A DNA stretch of 64,000 nt. It comes from JAGTVG01 sp964543195. Lineage in GTDB: Bacteria; Bacteroidota; Bacteroidia; Cytophagales; Cyclobacteriaceae. The stretch covers positions 10,188 to 74,187 of the forward strand of contig CAZIXF010000024.1 of the NCBI GenBank assembly GCA_964543195.1, read 5' to 3'. Shown here in pieces: positions 11,301-18,811 of this stretch (position 1 is its first letter; each line of letters opens with the position of its first letter). The position numbers and the translations under genes were made by a program. Under the pieces are notes generated by a model that made no database searches, had not been told where the DNA came from, and saw only the letters and a program-made list of their open reading frames with translations.

Positions 11301-11538
11301 GAAAGGGGTTATTATCAATAATTTAATCCGGGGAGAATTTCTGGGAGAAGTTTTGATTGAGGATATTGCTGAGAATGAAATTACCATTCATCCGCTGTCA
11401 AATACCATAATATTAAAGATTTATAAGGAAAAACTTTATGAATTATTAAGTAATGATCATCAACTGGCTTTGTATTTCCTTAATCGTCTGGCTGGCTTGG
11501 ATCAGTTGGAGAACAGGGAAATAAGTCAATCAGCCTGA
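8341..11538 (+). CDS. Nucleotide-transporter/MFS-like membrane protein fused to HEAT repeats and a cNMP-binding-like domain
   Basis: A 1065-residue inner-membrane protein. Residues 1 to about 425 hold roughly twelve hydrophobic helices with the look of the ATP/ADP-translocase (NTT/Npt1-like) branch of the MFS. Residues about 440-930 are HEAT-like helical repeats (for example DRMEAINMIINQPSDECIPYLMELLGD). Residues about 935-1055 resemble a cyclic-nucleotide-binding fold (VFNQIPTTFIVNLLDL ... YVVYEGYVNLIQKGV ... GEFLGEVLIED). The cNMP phosphate-binding Arg signature is not obvious, so ligand binding is uncertain. Related fusions are known in several phyla, and transport of nucleotides is not guaranteed. 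It stands 47 nt after giant gene 1 and 113 nt before the TIR-like gene, and may be a sensor or transporter component of the cluster. Confidence 0.8.
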   Translation: MIKAILKIINVQKKEEERPALLLLGYGFFMGVFLATYRVVVETLFLNTQGALLKEAFFISGILGVISTWLYMILQKKISFSKLALSNLLAVFSFIVITFLNITSTSSQIFIFILYVMLFPVTSVMLLSFWGLFGRIFDIRQSRRIIGSIDAGQLLATILAFVSVPFFIEYISNVTDLLIVSASSIIACLGFLIFINKQIRYTPKHREQDSSEIYRFSKFFKDKYIILLSLFIGISIICVTFVDYTFLKITEQQYPDENSLAKFLSYMYLSIMAFTLLMQTFVNERLIASYGLKTALTILPVVLGLFTIAAIITGTFFGYATSSQYFIYYFLFIGLSKFFSNSLREALENPTFKIFFMPLNINIRFDIQAKVEGVINEMARLIAGGLILVIGLFAVFSLIHYSYFLLFMIIGYFFVTGKLYNEYRNKVKKKLESHEIDSEEIASEVIELDTVMRNITNIKESASKIFSLKIIEKLDRNKFKDLLPSLVNKEQKIIKKFALLKLNELRNVGGTQNPKKVKIIEDTEKGKEDIGNWLNRLLHSDDDHSFSENLSRLTRSEDVEDRMEAINMIINQPSDECIPYLMELLGDLNFSVQSNSIMAAGRINRQELYPFMIDKLSSSTFGDIAINALINIGDEIIPHLDVVFQKTDQDPQTQLRIIRVLEKLNSERSREILWSKVDYPDKKVVSQILLALANSDFEAEGYQTVRIKYVIESDVNDIIWNLHALDKIPNTEIGKLLRSSIEEENQNHFRHIYMLLSMIYDQYSINLIKANIESKTSEGITYAIELLDVLLAEDLKDRLVPLFDDISDQEKVKRLQVFYPHILGDFKDVIKQIINKEFNQINRWSKALALYWVGMNREESLLYELIANIFNPDPLISDTAAWSLFQINPEYYHENITRVGRSKKLELDSMILKQRTRIDQIEKPLTINKAFFLSNLPVFNQIPTTFIVNLLDLTEEMYLMKDQKIRITEETNTYFYVVYEGYVNLIQKGVIINNLIRGEFLGEVLIEDIAENEITIHPLSNTIILKIYKEKLYELLSNDHQLALYFLNRLAGLDQLENREISQSA

Positions 11539-11566
11539 ATGATTGCACAATAAAATTTATATTTTT

Positions 11567-11604
11567 TTAATAATTAATAGCAATTATTTATTGATAATTA
11601 TTAA
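11567..11604. repeat. AT-only inverted repeat upstream of the TIR-like/STAND pair
   Basis: TTAATAATTA at 11567-11576 and its exact complement TAATTATTAA at 11595-11604 are separated by 18 nt, within the 113-nt gap before the TIR-like gene. It could be an operator, or a weak hairpin downstream of the transporter gene. It contains no G or C, so chance is a real possibility in this AT-rich spacer. Confidence 0.4.
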
Positions 11605-11651
11605 TAAATTGCATTATTTGTGGGTTAAAGTGAAAGTATTTAATAATTAGG

Positions 11652-13142
11652 GTGTCGAAATCTCAAATTATATTACTATTTTCCAATCTGGATGATAAAA
11701 CTGAGAGTGGCTATGTCAGCGGATGGGTGAGTACATTTGTTGATAAACTTAATCATTTATTAATTAAACTGGATGGGGATCATTATGATTTCATTAAAGT
11801 GACTGAGTATGAAATTGATCCTGAAGCTTATCCTGTTGCCCCCTCCATTATTATTCCTGTAGTTTCCAAAAACTTTTTACAAGCACCGATATTCACAAGT
11901 TATCTGGAAGTTTTTGAAAAAGAAGTTCTTGATAAACAGAAAAAGAAGGATCGGGCTGAGTTTAAATTGATTAATGTTTTTAAAAACAGGGTTAATACTG
12001 ATAATTTACCCGGTTACCTTATCCATCATTCAACGATTTGTTTTTATACAGTGGATTCAATTACTGATTTTGTGTCAGAAATTTCCTATGAAAATGATCC
12101 CGAAAAGGATCATAATTATTGGATGAAATTATTTGATATTGCCACTGAAATTAAACACTTCCATTACAGGAATGAGGGACATTTGGAATATGCAAAAAAA
12201 CTGGTCGACGAAATGCGTCCCTCGGGACTTTATCTTGCACAATCAGGGATCGACCTGGAACTCGAGAGAGAAAATCTTGAGCGGGAACTGAGAAGGAATA
12301 ATTTTCCGGTATTGCAGATCAATAATTTGGAAAATACATTCGATGAATTATCGAAAGAAATTAATAATAAACTAGGTAAAAGTTATATTTCGATCCATTT
12401 AATCGGTGAGGATGCTGGAAAACTGATCAAGGAAAGAGGATTGTCCATTGTCGAGATTGAAAACCAACTTGCATCGGAACATGCCCGCCAAATTAATGAT
12501 CATCCGCGAATCAAACATGCCAACCGATTCAAACGAATCATATGGTTGGCTCCGAAGAGAGATAATTTAAGTGTTAAACAAAAATTATTTATAGAAAATA
12601 TTAAAAAGGATATAATTAATATTCAGAATGCAGAAGTTCTTGAAATTCCAATAGAAGAATTAAAAAACTTTATAAATAATCTTGTAGAGGAGAGAAATCA
12701 ATCCAACGAAACCAGTTCATTATTCGATACCGGTAAACGAAAAAAGATCTATTTTATATGTTCAAAAAATGAATATGACCAATGTGAACCTATTGGTGAA
12801 TTGCTTGAAGAAGAGGGTTATGAAATAGTATATTCCAACTTTGAAGGTGAATTAATAAAGATTCGTGATCAACATAACAGGCATTTAAAGGAATGTGATG
12901 GCACATTGATTTATTATGGAAACAATAGCGAAAATTGGGTTAAAAGTAAATTGTTCGACAGTGTCAAAGCAATGGGGATGGGCAGGGAAAAAGATAAAAA
13001 TCCTACCGCTGTTATTGTAGATTCCAATAAAAAAGTAGATTTAGATTTATATCTTGATTCAGATAAGTTAATTTTATACAAAGGAAAGCAGATAACAAAA
13101 GAGGCATTCAAGTCTTTTTTGTCTCAGCTAAATAAAAATTAA
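11652..13142 (+). CDS. Triple TIR-like module protein, partner of an nSTAND1 NTPase
   Basis: A 496-residue cytoplasmic protein starting at GTG; it has no signal peptide or membrane helix. Three Rossmann/flavodoxin-like modules can be seen. Module 1 (about 1-150) has ILLFSNLDD ... IIPVVSKNFL followed by an acidic helix (YLEVFEKE), reminiscent of a TIR domain. Module 2 (about 190-335) starts GLYLAQSGIDLELERENLERE, like DUF4062/TIR-like effectors. Module 3 (about 363-495) has YFICSKNEYDQ ... CDGTLIYYGNNSENWVKSKL, a pattern I associate with TIR-like proteins encoded beside nSTAND-WD40 genes. The stop overlaps the STAND start by one base (TAATG), so translation is probably coupled. NADase activity or a purely adaptor role cannot be decided from sequence. 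The gene is AT-richer than its neighbours. Confidence 0.7.
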   Translation: MSKSQIILLFSNLDDKTESGYVSGWVSTFVDKLNHLLIKLDGDHYDFIKVTEYEIDPEAYPVAPSIIIPVVSKNFLQAPIFTSYLEVFEKEVLDKQKKKDRAEFKLINVFKNRVNTDNLPGYLIHHSTICFYTVDSITDFVSEISYENDPEKDHNYWMKLFDIATEIKHFHYRNEGHLEYAKKLVDEMRPSGLYLAQSGIDLELERENLERELRRNNFPVLQINNLENTFDELSKEINNKLGKSYISIHLIGEDAGKLIKERGLSIVEIENQLASEHARQINDHPRIKHANRFKRIIWLAPKRDNLSVKQKLFIENIKKDIINIQNAEVLEIPIEELKNFINNLVEERNQSNETSSLFDTGKRKKIYFICSKNEYDQCEPIGELLEEEGYEIVYSNFEGELIKIRDQHNRHLKECDGTLIYYGNNSENWVKSKLFDSVKAMGMGREKDKNPTAVIVDSNKKVDLDLYLDSDKLILYKGKQITKEAFKSFLSQLNKN

Positions 13143-16100
13143 TGGGAGTAAAGGAAGTTGATATCGTCCAGCGAATTAAAACCAAAGAAGGTGAACTTTT
13201 AAATCCTTTCCCTGGCCTTAGACCTTTTGGGTTCGAAGAGAGTCATTTGTTTTTCGGCAGGGAGGGTCAAAGTGATGATATTCTTCTGAAACTTTCTGAA
13301 AATCGATTTACCGCAGTCATAGGTGCTTCAGGCAGCGGGAAATCCTCATTAATGTATTGTGGATTGATCCCTGTTTTATACGGTGGATTTATGACTGACG
13401 TAGGCCAGGACTGGATTGTGATTTCTACACGACCCGGAAATGCACCGATGGCCAATCTTGCAGATTCCATTGTCAATCTTAATTCGAAAATTGAAGATCT
13501 CTCAGACGAGGAAAGGTTTTTGGAATCAACGATTACCAACGTGATTCTGAAAAGCAGTTCCATGGGATTGGTCGATGCCTTAAAACATTATATTGAAGAT
13601 TTCAGGAAACCCCCCAATTTTCTGGTACTTATCGATCAATTTGAAGAATTATTCCGATTCCTGAAACGGGAGGATGATATAGAAACTGCGAATTTATCTG
13701 CCTCTTTCGTTAATCTCCTGCTGAAATCGATTAAACAGACAGAGATCCCTGTTTATGTGGCAATAACCATGCGGTCTGATTTTATTGGTGATTGTGCCCA
13801 ATTCCCCGATCTTACCCACGTGATCAACAAAAGTCATTATCTCATACCCCAGATGACGCGGGAACAACAGAAAATGGCCATCGAAGGCCCCATAGCCGTA
13901 GGAGGCGGAAAAATTACAAGAAGACTCACGCAACAATTGCTCAATGACGTAGGAAACAGTCCGGACCAGCTCCCTATATTACAGCATGCTTTGATGCGTA
14001 CCTGGGACTATTGGGTGCATAACCGTGAAGAGGGAGAACCCATTGACCTAAGACACTATGTAGCTATTGGAAGGATTGAAGAAGCGCTTTCACAACATGC
14101 CAATGAAACCTATTCCGAACTCGATAAAAACGAGCGGGAGATCTGTGAAGTGATTTTTAAATCCTTAACCGAAAAAGGCAGGGAAGATTATGGTATCAGG
14201 AGAGCAGCCAGAATAGGTGAACTTTCTTCCATTGCAGGAGTCAGCGAAGATGAAATTATCAATGTAGTTGAAAAATTCAGAAAACCTGGAAGGTCCATAC
14301 TGATGCCTCCTGCCAATGTGCCGTTAAAATCGGATACGATTGTGGAGATATCACATGAAAGTCTGATGAGAATATGGGACCGTTTAAAAAACTGGGTGGA
14401 TGAAGAATATGAATCTGCTCAGATGTATCGTAGACTTTCAGATGCCGCAGCGATGTATCAGGTAGGCCGTACCGGTTTATGGCGCCCACCGGATCTTCAA
14501 CTGGCATTAAACTGGCAGAAAAAGCAGCAACCTACCCGGGCATGGGCCCAGCGATATAATCCCGTATTTGAAAGGGCAATGTTGTTTCTGGAAACCAGCA
14601 AAACTGCCTATGAAAATGAGCAGCGCAGTAAAGAGCTTCTCCAGAGGAATATGCTTAAGAAGGCCAGGAATGTGGCAGTTGTACTGGGCCTGGCTGCCGT
14701 TGTGGCGATCATATTTTTTGTGTTTGCCTTAATAAAGAAGGTGGAAGCCGATGAAAAAGCCCAGGAAGCACTTGAAAATGCTCAGCAGGTGGGAAGGCAA
14801 AGAGAAATTGCGGAATTACGGTTTCTTGATTCACGTATGCAATATCATATCACCCAATATCAGACAAGCAGAGCTGAGCAACGGGAACAAGAAGCTATTG
14901 AGGCACAACAGATTGCCAACGAGCAGCGTAATGAAGCTGAACAACAGAGGAGGATTGCAGAAAGAGAGTCACAGAGAGCCATTCAGAATGAAAGGATAGC
15001 CCAAGAACAAAGGGATCTGGCAATACTGGCTCAGGAAGACGCCGAAAAGCAGAGAAATAATGTCCAACGACTGAATGTATTGAACATTGCCCAGGCTATG
15101 GCTGCCAAATCGTTGCAGATCAATGATAATGTTTTACGGGGATTGGTGGCTCAACAGGCATATAAATTCAATAAGGAATATAACGGCAATGAACATGACC
15201 GGTTCCTTTATGATGGATTATACTATGCCCTCAAGAACCTGATGTTTGCTAAAAAAGACAGTATCTATTCTTTCATTGGACATACTGGACATGTAAGAGG
15301 GGTTGATTTTTCAGTAGATGGCGATAAAGTATATAGTGCCGGAACCGATGGCAAACTCCTGATGTGGGACTTTTTCGGATCCTCAAGAACACCGGTAGAG
15401 CTGTATGCGAATGACACGCGGAACAGGTTTCTGAAAAACACCAGAGATGGGAATTGGCTTATTCTGGGAAGTGATCTGAATTATATCCAATGCTTTGATA
15501 TGAGGAGCCCCCGAAGGAGACCCGTTCTGGTTCAAGGCCATCAGGGTCCGGTTCATGATGTGATCGTGGTTCCCAACAACAACCTGTTTCTCTCGATAGG
15601 AGAAGACAAAACACTCAGGGCTTACCATTTTGAATCCAGAAGGTCACAGGTTTACAGGGATTTTGATGTGGTATACAAACATATGTCATTGAGCCCGGAC
15701 GGTAAAATGCTGGCACTGGGAAGTGCAACAACCGGTAAATTAATAGTCCTCAGCACCACCGACGTGGATCAGGAATACACTCTGAAATCCAAGAATGATC
15801 TTGCTGTTACCGCACTCAGTTTCCATCCCAGCCAGAATATCCTTGCGGTCGGATATGAAAATGGAGTGGTGGAATTATTCGACACCAACGAAGGGGTCGG
15901 CAATATTCAGCAGCTCGAGGATGAACTGACCGGTCATAATGCAAGTATTACCCAGATTAAGTTTAATAAAAAAGGTAATTATCTGGCTACTGCCAGTTTC
16001 GACGGCCTGGTGCAATTATGGGATTTTAATGATCTCAATATGCTTCCGATCGTATTAAGCGACCATGGAGATAATAACCGGATATGGAGTTTATCATTCA

Positions 16101-16297
16101 GCCCTGATCCGGACAGTAAATATCTTATAGCAGGTTGTGGAAACGGACTGGTCAAAATCTGGCCTACCCAACTTGAAATGTTGGCTTCGCAGATTTGCGG
16201 GCACCTGAATAGAAATATGACCGAATCGGAATGGGTTCGTTATGTTGGAACTGATATAGATTACGAAGCTACCTGTATAGATGTTGATATGCCTTAG
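13142..16297 (+). CDS. Membrane-anchored nSTAND1 NTPase with coiled coil and WD40 propeller
   Basis: A 1051-residue signalling NTPase. The N-terminus NPFPGLRPFGFEESHLFFGR (21-40) is the hallmark entry to nSTAND1 domains. Walker A is GASGSGKSS (61-69), Walker B is LVLIDQFEEL (161-170), and MRSDFIG near 210 fits a sensor region. A winged-helix-like part precedes one hydrophobic segment (about 510-530, VAVVLGLAAVVAIIFFVFAL). Then come a Gln/Glu/Arg-rich coiled coil (about 531-690) and WD40 repeats from about 711 (FIGHTGHVRGVDFS ... LLMWDF) to about 1010. If the N-terminus is cytoplasmic, the propeller is periplasmic; charges flank both sides of the helix, so topology is not certain. STAND proteins oligomerise on ligand sensing. 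It overlaps the TIR-like gene by one base, and the barrel gene follows after 12 nt. Confidence 0.85.
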   Translation: MGVKEVDIVQRIKTKEGELLNPFPGLRPFGFEESHLFFGREGQSDDILLKLSENRFTAVIGASGSGKSSLMYCGLIPVLYGGFMTDVGQDWIVISTRPGNAPMANLADSIVNLNSKIEDLSDEERFLESTITNVILKSSSMGLVDALKHYIEDFRKPPNFLVLIDQFEELFRFLKREDDIETANLSASFVNLLLKSIKQTEIPVYVAITMRSDFIGDCAQFPDLTHVINKSHYLIPQMTREQQKMAIEGPIAVGGGKITRRLTQQLLNDVGNSPDQLPILQHALMRTWDYWVHNREEGEPIDLRHYVAIGRIEEALSQHANETYSELDKNEREICEVIFKSLTEKGREDYGIRRAARIGELSSIAGVSEDEIINVVEKFRKPGRSILMPPANVPLKSDTIVEISHESLMRIWDRLKNWVDEEYESAQMYRRLSDAAAMYQVGRTGLWRPPDLQLALNWQKKQQPTRAWAQRYNPVFERAMLFLETSKTAYENEQRSKELLQRNMLKKARNVAVVLGLAAVVAIIFFVFALIKKVEADEKAQEALENAQQVGRQREIAELRFLDSRMQYHITQYQTSRAEQREQEAIEAQQIANEQRNEAEQQRRIAERESQRAIQNERIAQEQRDLAILAQEDAEKQRNNVQRLNVLNIAQAMAAKSLQINDNVLRGLVAQQAYKFNKEYNGNEHDRFLYDGLYYALKNLMFAKKDSIYSFIGHTGHVRGVDFSVDGDKVYSAGTDGKLLMWDFFGSSRTPVELYANDTRNRFLKNTRDGNWLILGSDLNYIQCFDMRSPRRRPVLVQGHQGPVHDVIVVPNNNLFLSIGEDKTLRAYHFESRRSQVYRDFDVVYKHMSLSPDGKMLALGSATTGKLIVLSTTDVDQEYTLKSKNDLAVTALSFHPSQNILAVGYENGVVELFDTNEGVGNIQQLEDELTGHNASITQIKFNKKGNYLATASFDGLVQLWDFNDLNMLPIVLSDHGDNNRIWSLSFSPDPDSKYLIAGCGNGLVKIWPTQLEMLASQICGHLNRNMTESEWVRYVGTDIDYEATCIDVDMP

Positions 16298-16309
16298 TAC
16301 TATTGATAA

Positions 16310-17443
16310 ATGAAAGAAAGGAGAGTGCATAAAATATTATGCCAATTGTTGATTTCTTCAATTGGCTTATTTTTTATCCTCAAGGCATCGGCCCAGGAAC
16401 AGGATCTCTGTACTCAGCAATTGGAAGAGGCCAGGAACCAGTTCAACCAAGGTCGTTTTTACGATCTGGATACACTTCTTGCCGATTGCATAAACAATGG
16501 CTTTAACCGGCAGGAAAGGGTCGAAGCCCTCGAGTTGTTGTCACTTTCGAAATTATATCTTGACCGGCTGAAAGAAGCGGATTCAATATATCTTGAATTA
16601 TTGCGGCAGGATCCTGAACATGAGATTAACCCCTTATTGGATCCGCCTGACTTGATGTTTCTTCATAATAAATTTATCACTGATCCCCTGTTTTATTGGT
16701 CGGTAATCGGAGGAATAAATTTCTCAAATATTACTCAGATTTATTCTGATTATTCGATTTATGGTCTTGAGGGTGAAAATAATATTATTGAATCGTATAA
16801 TTCGCTTCCAGGTTATGAATTTGGAGCGGGAATAGAACTTAATTTAATTAATAGCCTGTATGCCGGCGGTGAATTGTTGTTCAGCAGAACGAATTTCCAA
16901 TATACTCAGTCTGGCCTTGGAATAAACAATGAGTATACGGAAGCAGATGATTGGATCAATATTCCCTTGTTTCTTCGATATTCTTTTGGTAAGAACAGGA
17001 TCAGACCTTATGTGTATGGGGGGGCAGGGTTTGATCTCCTTTTGTTTGTTACACAAAATATTACGCGACAGGAGGGTCAGGAAGGTCAGGGAGAAGGAGG
17101 ATCACCTGAATCGATTATCGAAAAACCCGAATTACGAAACAGGATTAATTTCTCTGGCATCTTTGGTGCAGGAATCCGCATAAAAACAAATGGTCCATCT
17201 ATACTGGCAATTGACCTGAAAGCTTCAGGAGGATTAACCAATATAGTCAAGGAATTAAACCGGTTTCCCAGTGGGCAGGTGACGGATTCAAGGGTTATAA
17301 TCGATGACCAACCAATGGAACTCATAGGTCAGCACAATATTGATTTTGGATATGTAGATGATCCCATTCGTCTTAATCATCTTACATTAACCATCAGATA
17401 TGTACGACCGTATTATAAACCCAGGTTGAAAAATCCGGAATAA
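16310..17443 (+). CDS. Outer-membrane beta-barrel protein with N-terminal TPR-like region (triad copy 2)
   Basis: A 377-residue exported protein with a signal peptide ending at ASAQ (about residue 28). Residues about 30-115 are helical and TPR-like (QFNQGRFYDLDTLLADC ... LSLSKLYLDRLKEADSIYLELL). Residues about 125-377 alternate as amphipathic strands typical of the PorT-like porin/OMP_b-brl family (YAGGELLFSRTNFQYTQ, IPLFLRYSF, RPYVYGGAGFDLLLFV). A Gln/Gly/Glu-rich loop (GQEGQGEGG) is probably extracellular. It starts 12 nt after the STAND gene and ends 3 nt before the lipoprotein gene. Its final strand resembles the gene fragment at the left edge. A periplasmic TPR tied to a barrel could connect the periplasmic part of the STAND protein to surface partners; this is inference. 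Confidence 0.8.
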   Translation: MKERRVHKILCQLLISSIGLFFILKASAQEQDLCTQQLEEARNQFNQGRFYDLDTLLADCINNGFNRQERVEALELLSLSKLYLDRLKEADSIYLELLRQDPEHEINPLLDPPDLMFLHNKFITDPLFYWSVIGGINFSNITQIYSDYSIYGLEGENNIIESYNSLPGYEFGAGIELNLINSLYAGGELLFSRTNFQYTQSGLGINNEYTEADDWINIPLFLRYSFGKNRIRPYVYGGAGFDLLLFVTQNITRQEGQEGQGEGGSPESIIEKPELRNRINFSGIFGAGIRIKTNGPSILAIDLKASGGLTNIVKELNRFPSGQVTDSRVIIDDQPMELIGQHNIDFGYVDDPIRLNHLTLTIRYVRPYYKPRLKNPE

Positions 17444-17446
17444 ACC

Positions 17447-18676
17447 ATGATCGATTTGAGAATTGCCGTTAACATATTGTTCCTGACCCTGTTTTTTCAG
17501 TTTGCTTGTGAAAATGAATTTACGGTTAAACCCAAACAGGAGCAATCTTTTACTAAAATATATGGTGAACAATTCCAGCACCAGGCTGTGGATATAATAT
17601 ATCATGAGTCTTCAGATTATATATTTATGCTTGTTACAAAAGCACAGGGACCGGTAATCGGAGATAATCCGGCAAATAATGATATTATGATCATCAGAAC
17701 TACACCCGATGGGAATAATGTACGGTATTATTCTACCGATACAGAAATTGATGAGATCCCGAGAAGTATGATCGTGATCAATGATATATTATACATTACA
17801 GGTGGAATTAAAGAGGCTGACAATTCAACCCTGATGTTATCGAAATTCAATATAGCCGCCGATTCCTTTGAAACCACCTATCAATTTCCTCAGTTTGGAA
17901 ATGTGGATGGATACGATCTGACTACGGATCAATCAAATTACCTCTGGATCAGTGGTTCTGTTTTTATTAATGACACCAGCCGGTGGTTTATTACCCGGCA
18001 TATTCTTGGCCAGGAAATGAATGCTGTTGAAGCATTGAATAATGGCACAAGCGGTATTATTAAGAGGATCGATCATTATCAGAGAGATCAATTTTTTCTT
18101 ATGGCTCAAACCGGTTCCGAAGAAAACGTAAATATGTTGTTACAATCCAATACCGCTGATTTTGCTGGTGGAAAATTTACGGAGGATTTACCCGGGGCCG
18201 CCATTCCGGGGGATTTTATCAGGGGATTCAATACTTTGTCGTTAGTGGGATATTTTCAAAATACCGGGATTGATTCACTGCCGCAGGGTACCTTTTTGCT
18301 GAATGTAGATTTTAATAATATTACAGGAGATCTTGTTACTGACACACAGGAAATTATAAATGAAGGAACCTATCTGGAAAGATTGGAAAATTTTATCCCC
18401 CGCAAATTTACCAGAACACCTGAAAATGACCACCTGATATATGGTACTTCGGCAACAACAAACAACAGCTTTATTCGGTTAGTAAAAATTAATAATACCC
18501 ATCAGTTGGTCTGGGACCGTTTTTATGGTACGGGGAGCGTAGGTGAAACAGCGGGAAATTTGATTCAGAACGGGTCAAACGAGTTATACTTTAATGCTAC
18601 CGTTGTTTATCAGGGAAGTGATCCCACAAAAGTGGCTTTATTTAAAACCAATTCTGAAGGACATTTGAATTTCTGA
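17447..18676 (+). CDS. Lipoprotein, paralogue of the one at 83-1354 (triad copy 2)
   Basis: A 409-residue protein whose signal peptide ends in a lipobox (FQFAC, Cys21). The mature start CENEFTVKP followed by FTKIYG matches CEKEFGPKP/FYQKVYG of the first-copy lipoprotein. The rest is beta-rich, with propeller-like segments such as IMIIRTTPDGNNVRYYS, LWISGSVFIND and FIRLVKINNTHQLVWDRFYG. It lies 3 nt after the barrel gene, the same spacing as in copy 1, and 135 nt before the second giant gene. The divergence from its paralogue is large, so the duplication is old or the copies evolve fast. Function unknown. Confidence 0.78.
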   Translation: MIDLRIAVNILFLTLFFQFACENEFTVKPKQEQSFTKIYGEQFQHQAVDIIYHESSDYIFMLVTKAQGPVIGDNPANNDIMIIRTTPDGNNVRYYSTDTEIDEIPRSMIVINDILYITGGIKEADNSTLMLSKFNIAADSFETTYQFPQFGNVDGYDLTTDQSNYLWISGSVFINDTSRWFITRHILGQEMNAVEALNNGTSGIIKRIDHYQRDQFFLMAQTGSEENVNMLLQSNTADFAGGKFTEDLPGAAIPGDFIRGFNTLSLVGYFQNTGIDSLPQGTFLLNVDFNNITGDLVTDTQEIINEGTYLERLENFIPRKFTRTPENDHLIYGTSATTNNSFIRLVKINNTHQLVWDRFYGTGSVGETAGNLIQNGSNELYFNATVVYQGSDPTKVALFKTNSEGHLNF

Positions 18677-18811
18677 ATGTATATTAATTTTTTAATAATT
18701 ATTTGTATTTTGTCGAAAATCTTTTTTCATGGGCCGGGTTACTTTCTTACCTGTAAGCATATTTAGTAATAAGGAAAAAATATTGACTTAGCGTTATATT
18801 TTTACAGATTA

